Positions 1-5,727 are shown, counted from the first letter of the stretch. The stretch: 10,728 nt of DNA from Parachlamydiaceae bacterium (GCA_003164155.1 PLSG01000501.1:2356-13083); one strand, 5' to 3'. Program-made: numbers and translations. The notes: generated from the letters alone by a model not told the origin.

Positions 1-21
1 CCTTAAAAGGACTCTCATAAA

Positions 22-1290
22 ATGGCTAAATTGATCACTTTAAAAAAGATGGCAGAGAGCGCCAAGCTGGCCTCGCGAACTATGGCCATGGCTAATACAG
101 AGATGAAAAACCACGCTTTGGAGTTGCTGAGGCAAAATTTACAGAGCTCTCATCAGGCCATCTTAATAGCTAATAGCGAAGATATTGCCGAGGCCAAAGC
201 GCAGGGCTTAAGCCCCAGCATGCTAGACAGACTTTCCCTACAAGGCAGACTTGAGGGAATCATCGCAGACATCGCCCAGGTAATACGTCTGCCAGACCCC
301 ATCGGCGAAGTGTGCGAGCGCCCAGGCTTGGTAGGAGAGCTCGATGTCATAAAATGCCGCACGCCACTGGGAGTCTTGGGAGTGATCTATGAGTCGCGCC
401 CCAACGTGACCATCGATGTAAGCGCCCTGTCCTTGAAGTCGGGAAATTGCGCCATTTTGCGCGGAGGATCGGAGACGCTGCGCACCAACCAGGTGTTGGT
501 AATGGCCATCCAAGACTCACTTAGAGCAGCGGGACTGCCCCCACAGGCCATCCAATTGGTGCAGACCAAAGACCGCGCGCAGGTGAGAAAACTGCTCAGA
601 CTGCACGCCTACATTGATCTGATCATTCCACGCGGCGGAGCTGCCTTGCATAGGTATTGCCGCGAAAACAGCACCATACCAGTGATTACCGGAGGCATCG
701 GGATCTGCCACCTGTTCGCCGATGAGACAGCCAGCGTTGAGCCATCCATTGAAGTGATTGTCAATGCCAAAACCCAACGCCCAACGGTTTGCAATGCCTT
801 AGATACATTACTCGTGCATAGAGGGATTGCCGCCAGCTTCATTCCCCAGGTGGTGGACGCTTTGCGCGCAAAAGGAGTGGTCTTCAAACTGGACAATGCA
901 GCCTGGGAAATCATGCAAAAGCAGCATGCGGCAAATTGCCAGCTAGCTCAACCTGGCGATTGGAACCAAGAATGGCTTAGCCTTGTGTTGGGGGTTAAAG
1001 TCGTGGCAGATGTCGGCGAGGCCATAGCACATATCGCCGCGTTTAGCACAGCCCACAGTGACGGCATCTTGACCGAGACTGCCGCAAATGCCGCGCGCTT
1101 CGTCAAAGAGGTAGATTCGGCGGCCGTGTATGTCAATGCATCGACGCGCTTTACCGATGGCAGCCAGCTTGGGCTGGGCGCCGAGGTGGCGATCAGCACG
1201 CAAAAGCTGCATGCTAGAGGTCCCATGGGATTAAAAGAGCTGACTTCCTATAAGTGGGTGATCAGAGGAGATTATGCCATTAGGCCTTGA
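22..1290 (+). CDS. proA: Gamma-glutamyl phosphate reductase (glutamate-5-semialdehyde dehydrogenase)
   Basis: ProA catalyses the second step of proline synthesis: NADPH-dependent reduction of gamma-glutamyl phosphate to glutamate-5-semialdehyde in the cytoplasm. The 422 residues match the usual family length. The catalytic cysteine is C257 in the segment RPTVCNALDTLLVH (residues 253-266). Other family blocks are ESRPNVTIDVSALSLKSGN (124-142), IPRGGAALH (202-210) and ITGGIGICH (222-230). The ATG at 22 is preceded by AAAAGGA (5-11), a fair ribosome binding site. A stop codon in another frame at 18-20 would fit the end of an upstream proB, but only 21 bases are visible, so this is a guess. The gene looks intact and ordinary. 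A free-standing proline route is notable because the human-pathogenic chlamydiae lack it while several amoeba-associated relatives keep more amino-acid metabolism. Confidence 0.96.
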   Translation: MAKLITLKKMAESAKLASRTMAMANTEMKNHALELLRQNLQSSHQAILIANSEDIAEAKAQGLSPSMLDRLSLQGRLEGIIADIAQVIRLPDPIGEVCERPGLVGELDVIKCRTPLGVLGVIYESRPNVTIDVSALSLKSGNCAILRGGSETLRTNQVLVMAIQDSLRAAGLPPQAIQLVQTKDRAQVRKLLRLHAYIDLIIPRGGAALHRYCRENSTIPVITGGIGICHLFADETASVEPSIEVIVNAKTQRPTVCNALDTLLVHRGIAASFIPQVVDALRAKGVVFKLDNAAWEIMQKQHAANCQLAQPGDWNQEWLSLVLGVKVVADVGEAIAHIAAFSTAHSDGILTETAANAARFVKEVDSAAVYVNASTRFTDGSQLGLGAEVAISTQKLHARGPMGLKELTSYKWVIRGDYAIRP

Positions 1291-1419
1291 ATTTAAATTT
1301 TAATTACGCTATAGAGTTAATTGAAGGCGCTCTATCCAGCTTAGCGTGCTTTTAGCTAAAGCTATGCGTTTTAAGACGTGCCAAGAATCGCAAGGCCCAA
1401 ATTACCCTAGGAGCAAGTT

Positions 1420-1878
1420 ATGTCTCATCAACATTGTCAATCTCATAAGCATCAACATTGTGGATGTTGTTGTTCAGAATCGCATTCACATGGCAGCTGC
1501 TGCCAAGGTGGAGCACACAGCCATTCAGAATGCTGTTCTGAAGATCAGCATCATCACGATGCATGTTGTGGACACAGCGCCCAACAGTCCTGCCAAACAA
1601 GCCAAAGTTGCCATAGCGACCTTAGCTGCAGCGAAAGCGAGCACGAAGAATGCGGTTTCTCTGAACAGCTACTTGAAATAGCCGACCATGCCTGGATGGA
1701 AACACTCAAAGAAAAAATCAGAGAACAAGTCATTGAATTAAATGGCAGCCGCCTCGACGAACTAGCTAAAATAGTTGCCGAATCAAACAATGCCCGTTGG
1801 AAAAACAAAATGGCCGGCCAGCAAGGTTGCGCCAATTTCAAACAAAAGCTGAAAGATTTTTTTGGCAAAGAAAAATAA
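1420..1878 (+). CDS. Cys/His-rich undecapeptide-repeat protein, putative metal binding
   Basis: I do not recognise a named family. The 152-residue protein has two parts. Residues 1-79 hold 15 Cys and 15 His and follow an 11-residue period: the pairs C16C17, C27C28, C38C39 and C49C50 are exactly 11 apart, as are H11/H22/H33/H44 and H13/H24/H35/H46, giving a unit CCxxxxHxHxx over about residues 5-59. Residues 80-152 are charged and predicted helical (EQLLEIADHAWMETLKEKI), lysine-rich at the end, with one more Cys. No signal peptide is seen, so it is probably cytoplasmic. Thiol and imidazole pairs at fixed spacing suggest Zn, Cu or Ni binding; this is inference. The ATG has AGGAG at 1409-1413, six bases upstream. 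The alternating-frame reading through the same DNA is a by-product of the low-complexity repeat. It is separated from proA by about 130 bp, so probably has its own promoter. Confidence 0.85.
   Translation: MSHQHCQSHKHQHCGCCCSESHSHGSCCQGGAHSHSECCSEDQHHHDACCGHSAQQSCQTSQSCHSDLSCSESEHEECGFSEQLLEIADHAWMETLKEKIREQVIELNGSRLDELAKIVAESNNARWKNKMAGQQGCANFKQKLKDFFGKEK
1465..1596 (+). repeat. In-frame 33-bp tandem repeat (11-residue CC/HxH unit)
   Basis: Four degenerate units start at codons 16, 27, 38 and 49 of the Cys/His-rich gene. Each begins with TGTTGT-, TGCTGC- or TGCTGT-type Cys-Cys codons; in the first three, the codons for HxH follow five codons later. A weaker unit with Cys and His at related positions precedes them (codons 5-15), and in the last full unit the second half has lost its histidines. 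The period is visible in the protein more clearly than in the DNA, so selection on metal ligands has probably kept it. Confidence 0.75.
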
Positions 1879-1910
1879 GCTGAATCCACAACTTGCTTTT
1901 TTATAATGCT

Positions 1911-1941
1911 GTGCGCTGTCAATTCATGCTTGACAGCGTAC
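1911..1941. terminator. Hairpin after the Cys/His-rich gene
   Basis: CGCTGTCAA (1914-1922) pairs perfectly with TTGACAGCG (1930-1938) around a 7-base loop, and three further pairs (one G-T) extend it to 1911 and 1941. It lies 33 bases after the stop codon. No T-run follows directly (a T6 run precedes it at 1897-1902), so it is at best an imperfect terminator or an mRNA-stabilising stem. Confidence 0.4.
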
Positions 1942-2107
1942 AAGTGCAGCTTAGCATAAGCATTTTCAGTTATTGATTCTGTTTTATACATCTGTAAAAT
2001 TTTCAGAATAGGAAGGATAGGATTGTGAATGAAATTACAGGATGGAAAAGATAAGGAACAGGAAGGGATAGGAAAGATAAGCGCAGAATAAAAGATGGAG
2101 AACCGGC

Positions 2108-2511
2108 CTAGTACATTGTTGAGATAGAGTTGCCTGCATGAAAGCTCCTAGGAGTCTTGTCACGCTAACGTTGCGATTTTATTCACCATTCAGCACGCCT
2201 TCAGCGTGCGGGAATTTTACTTAGTTTACCTAGGGCGTTGCCCTAGGCTTATATGAGAAAGGCCTTCAGCCTTTTAAGACAGGATGAAGTCTACTTGTAT
2301 GCTTTTCGTATGTATAAAAGCTACAAAGTAAATCCTAAAAGGCTGAAAGCCTTTCTCATAATAGCCTAGGGCATCGCCCTAGGTAAACCGGATAATAGTT
2401 CCGCTCGCTGAAGGCGTGCTGTATGGTGAATAAAACCACGGCGTTAGCATGACAAAAGTCGAAAGCTTTCGCGCTGGCCAAATTCGTAAATTTATATTAA
2501 CAGGGTACTAG
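2108..2511. mobile_element. Inner MITE-like unit A (about 400 bp) with REP-like arms
   Basis: The left arm (about 2154-2277) and right arm (about 2335-2460) are reverse complements for about 125 bp, with a central loop near 2278-2334. Each arm is itself made of small palindromes: a CACCATTCAGCACGCC/GGCGTGCTGTATGGTG block, CCTAGGGC..GCCCTAGG, and AAAGGCCTTCAGCCTTT-like stems. The ends, read inward from the flanking CTAG sites, are GTACATTGTT and (opposite strand) GTACCCTGTT. This matches insertion at CTAG with duplication of TA (or CTAG). No protein is encoded. Confidence 0.65.
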
Positions 2512-2675
2512 CACACTGTAAAGGTAGAATTTGCTGATTTGGCCTGCCTGAAAGCTCCTGCGGTTGTGCGATCGCAAATGGGTCCATATCTCCTGATATT
2601 GACCCATTTGCGATCGCTCAACCCTGGGGCTTTGACGCGGCTAAATCAGCAAATTCTACCTTGACAGTGTACTAG
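2508..2675. mobile_element. Inner MITE-like unit B (about 165 bp)
   Basis: Starting from the CTAG at each end, both strands read CTAG(C/T)ACACTGT followed by AAGGTAGAATTTGCTGATTT, so the terminal inverted repeats match at about 30 of 33 bases. Further in, GCCTGCCTGAAAGCTCCTG on the left side resembles the left end of unit A (GCCTGCATGAAAGCTCCTA at 2132-2150), so A and B appear related. The centre is a near-perfect hairpin (2568-2617). No coding sequence is present. Confidence 0.65.
2568..2617. repeat. Near-perfect 50-bp hairpin containing GCGATCGC
   Basis: GCGATCGCAAATGGGTC (2568-2584) is perfectly complementary to 2601-2617. After one mismatch the stem continues for five more pairs (ATATC 2586-2590 with GATAT 2595-2599) around a TCCT loop. 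The outermost eight bases of each arm are the palindrome GCGATCGC. It is the core of MITE-like unit B. Confidence 0.8.
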
Positions 2676-2844
2676 CCTGTTTCTATCCAGCTTATCTTAT
2701 TTCTCATCCTTTCCATCTTGTTCCTTTTCCCATCTTGTAATTTAATGCACAATCCTAGCTTGCCTATTCTCAGAATTCTCGATCTCTGGGAATTAATTCA
2801 TTATCGACATTAAAATTACAGGTGAGATCAGCACAATTTTATTA

Positions 2845-2871
2845 TTGACAATATATTAATCTCGCTATTAT
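2845..2871 (+). promoter_or_regulatory. Candidate sigma-70 promoter for the small hydrophobic protein
   Basis: TTGACA (2845-2850) is a perfect -35 box. TATTAT (2866-2871) is a good -10 box at a slightly short 15-base spacing. A start of transcription near 2878 would lie between the two in-frame start codons and therefore favours the ATG at 2927. Confidence 0.5.
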
Positions 2872-2926
2872 GATTTTTTTTGCACTTATGCCTATAAAAA
2901 ATAAATCTTTAGCAAATAAGGATATT

Positions 2927-3313
2927 ATGACCACGCCTCTGCATGCGACTTCTCCGCCAGTACCTTCCCAAAATAGCGTGCCTCCATCATCGCCTTTCAA
3001 AAAGGCACTCCTATTTACCTTAAAATGGCCTCCTCGCGTGTGCATAGCGGCAGTAGGCGGATACTATAGCTTAGGGGTGGCTTATGAATATGGAATCATG
3101 GCCGCCATCGATAAGCTGGCCATTCGCTTCCTCAAGCATTGGGTAGGATCTACGGGCATTGGAGCACTTATGCCCACGGCACAGTGGTATGCGGCTTGGG
3201 GCGTGCGCGGCATAGCGGCCCTTGGTGCCGGCAAACTGTATGATCTAGCTGAACGGATCGTTTTAGCGGCAGTAAAGGTGCTAAAACGGGTAAGTTCTGG
3301 ATTCGGATTATAA
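2927..3313 (+). CDS. Small hydrophobic protein of unknown function
   Basis: I do not recognise this 128-residue protein. Residues 1-24 are rich in Pro, Ser and Thr, followed by FKKALLF. Residues about 36-61 (PPRVCIAAVGGYYSLGVAYEYG) and 96-121 (IAALGAGKLYDLAERIVLAAVK) are hydrophobic or amphipathic, so it may associate with membrane. It has no clear cleavable signal. An upstream in-frame ATG at 2870 would add 19 residues, but the ATG at 2927 has AAGGA at 2918-2922 and lies downstream of the likely transcription start, so I prefer it. The gene lies between the palindromic element and the convergent F-box gene. A paired hydrophobic layout recalls chlamydial inclusion-membrane proteins, but the segments are weak and this is only a possibility. 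Confidence 0.6.
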   Translation: MTTPLHATSPPVPSQNSVPPSSPFKKALLFTLKWPPRVCIAAVGGYYSLGVAYEYGIMAAIDKLAIRFLKHWVGSTGIGALMPTAQWYAAWGVRGIAALGAGKLYDLAERIVLAAVKVLKRVSSGFGL

Positions 3314-3314
3314 A

Positions 3315-3394
3315 GGACCAAAGGGACACAAGGGACTAAAAGAACATAAGCAATGCCTCTTATGTCCATTTAGTCCCTTATGTCCCTTTGGTCC
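3315..3394. terminator. Shared bidirectional terminator-like hairpin with 9-base repeats
   Basis: 3315-3350 and 3359-3394 are reverse complements at about 33 of 36 positions around an 8-base loop. Each arm is built of 9-base direct repeats of the type GGGACATAA / GGGACTAAA. It lies between two convergent genes and can fold in either transcript, which suits a bidirectional terminator, although no strong T-run follows. The right arm extends into the end of the F-box gene and encodes its last residues, WTKGT. Confidence 0.65.
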
Positions 3395-4631
3395 AAGGCG
3401 CACAGCGGACCTTTTCTGGTACTATTTCGCGACTTTGACCGATATCCCAAATTCTCCATGGCTTGTGCCCAATACTGGCATCCAGCCAAAGCGTAAAGTC
3501 AGCATTAAGAGATACTACTTTATCAACTTTTTCTGCTGGCCCTCTCAAGGTAGTGAGTCCGCCGTCATCTTCCCAAAGTTTTACACTTCCCCCTTGTGCT
3601 AATCCTCTGTGATTAAAAGTATAGGTGCAGATCAGCAAGGCTCTCGGAGAGAACGCGATAGCGCTGATATAGTTTAAGTTATCCAAATTCCTAAGGGCTA
3701 CACCCTGCACAGTATCCCAAACGAAAACTTGCGATAAAGTGGCACTCACCGCGCAATGCGGGCTGCGCACGGCTATGTGGGAAATGGCCGCATTATGCCG
3801 CTCTAAAAAAACCCTCTGAATTCTGCCGCTAAGCAGCATATCCCGCACAACTAGCCTATTGTCATCTGATCCACACAATACGCTTGAGCCATCTAAGCCA
3901 GATACCATGGGTGATATATCTTTATCCAAGACAAAATTGCGAATGGGCGCCCCCCCTGCCTGGGCATCCCAAACTCGATAGCGGCCAAAGCCAAAGGCCG
4001 CGATCACAAAGCGCTGATTGAGCACCACAAGGGAACGCGCAGGGGGATCTCCTGGCGCTCCTACTCCGCTTAGCTCAATCTCGCTGCGCGAATTGGTTTC
4101 TACATTCCAGATTACCAGCTTGGGATAGACATAGCTGGCGATAATAGCGCGCTCATTTAATTTTGCAATTTCATAGACCGCTTGATCATCTTCCCCACCC
4201 ACCGATTCGGGTGAATTGGGTAAAATCAGGCGGCGATGTGTGCCGGTTTGCATATTCCAGACCCGGATATGCTGGCGATTGTGCGGCCTATGCCCTCCTA
4301 AATAGCGCTCGTGATAAACGGCATAGCGATTTTGCAAAGCCGCAAAACTACCCATGTTCCCTATGGCATATCTTTCCAGGCCTTCTGCATAATCTTTAAA
4401 GGCATACTGGCTGGCAAAAAATGTCCGGTTGCCGATTCCTATGCTCAAAGTATTGCGATGGAGGGCATAAGCTGTGGGGAAAATGCGTTGACAATGCGCT
4501 TGCCATAAGGACTCTTGTTTGGAAATTGACTGAAATTGCTGAGAAACCTTTGATGCCTCGGCTAGCTCTGTGGCAGTCAGATACTGAAATGCTAGCTGCT
4601 TCATAGCGATTGGAAGGCTAGTGATATGCAT
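3378..4631 (-). CDS. F-box protein with WD40-like seven-blade propeller; candidate host-targeted effector
   Basis: The 417-residue protein begins with an F-box (about residues 5-50: LP then L-x3-YLTATELAEASKVSQQF, then ESLWQAHCQRIFP), the module that binds Skp1 in eukaryotic SCF ubiquitin ligases. The rest looks like a WD40 propeller: seven strand-D motifs can be seen, IRVWNMQ (122-128), LVIWNVE (172-178), YRVWDAQ (218-224), LVVRDML (260-266), VFVWDTV (302-308), VKLWEDD (350-356) and WRIWDIG (392-398), which would close a seven-bladed ring. F-box plus WD40 is the layout of eukaryotic substrate receptors such as Fbw7; bacteria have no SCF complex, so action inside a eukaryotic host is the natural inference. 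F-box families are expanded in amoeba-associated chlamydiae. The ATG at 4631 has AGCAGG nine bases upstream; an in-frame TTG at 4637 would add two residues. No N-terminal signal is apparent. Confidence 0.85.
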   Translation of the reverse strand: MHITSLPIAMKQLAFQYLTATELAEASKVSQQFQSISKQESLWQAHCQRIFPTAYALHRNTLSIGIGNRTFFASQYAFKDYAEGLERYAIGNMGSFAALQNRYAVYHERYLGGHRPHNRQHIRVWNMQTGTHRRLILPNSPESVGGEDDQAVYEIAKLNERAIIASYVYPKLVIWNVETNSRSEIELSGVGAPGDPPARSLVVLNQRFVIAAFGFGRYRVWDAQAGGAPIRNFVLDKDISPMVSGLDGSSVLCGSDDNRLVVRDMLLSGRIQRVFLERHNAAISHIAVRSPHCAVSATLSQVFVWDTVQGVALRNLDNLNYISAIAFSPRALLICTYTFNHRGLAQGGSVKLWEDDGGLTTLRGPAEKVDKVVSLNADFTLWLDASIGHKPWRIWDIGQSREIVPEKVRCAPWTKGT

Positions 4632-4662
4632 TTTCAACGCCTGCTTAGGTATCTTAAGTTAT

Positions 4663-4690
4663 TAACCCAAGTCGCTAGCAACTTGGGTTA
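4663..4690. promoter_or_regulatory. Hairpin or operator-like palindrome upstream of the F-box gene
   Basis: TAACCCAAGT (4663-4672) is perfectly repeated in inverted form as ACTTGGGTTA (4681-4690) around the 8-base spacer CGCTAGCA. It lies about 30 bp upstream of the F-box start codon on the minus strand. It could be an operator, a leader hairpin or a member of the local repeat collection; nothing in the sequence decides between them. Confidence 0.4.
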
Positions 4691-4738
4691 TCTATCGTTT
4701 ATAAATTTCTCTGGGCGCAATTCAAAAGCATCTTTTGC

Positions 4739-4762
4739 ATTCACCCCCATTCGGGGGTGAAT
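4739..4762. repeat. Perfect 10-bp-stem hairpin with C5/G5 core
   Basis: ATTCACCCCC (4739-4748) pairs with GGGGGTGAAT (4753-4762) around the four-base loop ATTC. A smaller stem, CAAAAG/CTTTTG (4723-4737), lies just beside it. There is no T-run on either side, so it looks like a palindromic intergenic repeat and not a terminator. Confidence 0.7.
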
Positions 4763-4784
4763 TAAGAAGATATGAGTAATGCTA

Positions 4785-4957
4785 AGGGCATCGCCCTGGG
4801 CAAGCAAAATAGAGATTTCGCCGCCTGTAGGGCTGCAAGAGGGTACAGCAAGCCATAGCAATAGAGGATATGCCTGTTGGTTTTCGTTCACAGAGCCTTC
4901 TTGCAGCCCTACAGGCGGCGAAAATTTCACTATACTAACCCTCTAGGGCGATGCCCT
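4785..4957. repeat. 173-bp inverted-repeat element of short palindromes
   Basis: The outer ends are AGGGCATCGCCCT (4785-4797) and its reverse complement AGGGCGATGCCCT (4945-4957). A longer perfect pair of 24 bases lies inside (4817-4840 and 4899-4922) with core GCCTGTAGGGCTGC. The 58-base centre contains AGCAAGCCATAGCAATAG. An AGCC-CTTCA-GGCT palindrome follows at 4974-4986. A related partial copy of the GCCTGTAGGGCTGC arm, in the opposite orientation, reaches the end of the window. The AGGGC..GCCCT module is also present in the arms of unit A (around 2229-2247 and 2364-2382), so this is a dispersed family. Confidence 0.7.
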
Positions 4958-5148
4958 GGGCTGTTGCAATGCCAGCCCTTCAGGCTGAGGAAAAGGGCTA
5001 ATCTGTCTCCCGAAATGATACATCTCATATTTCAAACATGTCGTTTAGTTCATCAGATTTAAGCTGATCCTTCTCTTGCTAACAACTTGCGTTATTATGC
5101 CATGGAGAATGGTAATTTTTAACCTACCAAAAGCCTTGAGCAAAAGCA

Positions 5149-5307
5149 ATGGCAATTTTAGATAGCACTCAACGATCGACCAATTCACTCCCAAATGAAG
5201 CAGTTGCAAAAGTCGTAAAGGGTGAAGACTACCAAGGGATTAATAAGAGTTATGGTGTTGGATTATTCATCATACAGTACACCTACAGCGTGCTGGATAG
5301 TGAATAG
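5149..5307 (+). pseudogene. Possible 5' gene remnant ended by a palindromic repeat
   Basis: A 52-codon frame starts MAILDSTQRSTNSLPNEAVA and continues KVVKGEDYQGINKSYGVG, which has the composition of real coding sequence up to about codon 38. From there the reading runs into the palindrome at 5260-5310 and stops inside it. There is no good ribosome binding site. The likeliest reading is the start of a gene cut short by insertion of the repeat or by a deletion; a small independent gene or chance are also possible. No family is recognised. Confidence 0.3.
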
Positions 5308-5310
5308 TCC
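5260..5310. repeat. Solitary REP-like palindrome
   Basis: GGATTATTCATCATACAGTAC (5260-5280) pairs imperfectly with 5290-5310, about 16 of 21 positions plus three G-T pairs. It resembles the TTCACCATTCAGCACGCCTT segment in the arms of unit A (about 2181-2210 and 2403-2431), so it appears to be a stand-alone copy of one module of that element. Confidence 0.55.
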
Positions 5311-5608
5311 AGGATTAAGGATTTTCGGGAAACAACATTCATTCAACTTCTATTTTATCTCATATTATTCAGCGCACTTCTATCGCTCACCTATTTTTTT
5401 TACTGATCCAGAAAACTACTATTATAAAATAGTTCTCTTGCGTTAAAATAATGTATATCTGAGATGGCACTTTATTTATCTGCAATTGCCAGTTACCAAG
5501 TCCCTGTTAACCCAGTCATTGTGCTCTCAGATTTTTATAAGTGAAAAAGAAGCGTAAACATTTAATTTGCTTACTAGTGACGCTATATTGCACTATCTTT
5601 TGATTTTG
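5311..5608. other. AT-rich intergenic stretch without recognisable features
   Basis: No supported coding region, RNA gene or clear repeat is seen. The one open frame that crosses it starts inside the upstream remnant and reads through the palindrome, and its translation is dominated by Tyr, Phe and Ser, as expected for non-coding AT-rich DNA. Confidence 0.5.
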
Positions 5609-5662
5609 TGGATTTGCCCCGTCAAAATTTCGGCCAACCAAAATTTTGAGGGGACAGATCCA
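5609..5662. repeat. Long hairpin upstream of the exported Ppx/GppA gene
   Basis: TGGATTTG-CCCC-GTCAAAATTT (5609-5630) pairs with AAATTTTGA-GGGG-ACAGATCCA (5641-5662) with small bulges and one mismatch around the loop CGGCCAACCA. It could be a terminator for an undetected transcript or a small palindromic element. A second, weaker inverted pair, TCAGAT/ATCTGA, follows at 5681-5713. Confidence 0.6.
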
Positions 5663-5727
5663 TAAGGCCTACCTCTTAGATCAGATCCCTCTGGGGTTCC
5701 TCCCGGAATCTGACAGTTACGTTACAA

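Larger units (their letters stand above)
2005..2770. mobile_element. 766-bp compound palindromic element (nested or tandem MITEs)
   Basis: The whole interval is an imperfect inverted repeat with no coding capacity. The outer left arm (2005-2107, purine-rich, beginning AGAATAGG) matches the reverse complement of 2676-2770 through blocks such as TAGGATTGTG and AAATTACA. Inside lie two further inverted-repeat units, 2108-2511 and 2508-2675, and every junction carries CTAG (2108-2111, 2508-2511, 2672-2675). Removing both inner units and one CTAG leaves an almost symmetrical centre, so the outer palindrome may have been entered at a central CTAG. Non-autonomous elements with long terminal inverted repeats and TA/CTAG targets are typical of IS630-type (Tc1/mariner-like) transposases, and IS630 itself is known to prefer CTAG. 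No transposase is present here; the assignment is inference. Confidence 0.7.

Noticed and set aside
1346..1681. 111-codon plus-strand frame overlapping the Cys/His-rich gene
   Set aside because: It reads the Cys/His repeat in another frame, giving a low-complexity Ala/Val/Ile/Asn sequence; it lacks a ribosome binding site and the overlapping frame has both a good Shine-Dalgarno and a clear residue pattern.
1554..1991. 145-codon minus-strand frame opposite the Cys/His-rich gene
   Set aside because: It is the antisense of the helical half of the real gene, has Ser/Leu-rich composition and no family resemblance or promoter.
2568..2617. GCGATCGC as cyanobacterial HIP1 signature
   Set aside because: The octamer occurs only in the two arms of this one hairpin and the genes do not point to a cyanobacterium.
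2005..2770. CRISPR array or integron attC-like site
   Set aside because: There are no regularly spaced direct repeats with unique spacers, and the inverted arms are far longer than attC sites and lack the integrase core sites.
4688..4930. 80-codon minus-strand frame over the repeat element
   Set aside because: It lies entirely within the hairpin and inverted-repeat region and reflects the repeats, not a protein.
5222..5446. 74-codon plus-strand frame across the solitary palindrome
   Set aside because: It begins inside another possible reading frame, reads through the repeat and ends in AT-rich DNA; no ribosome binding site and no recognisable domain.
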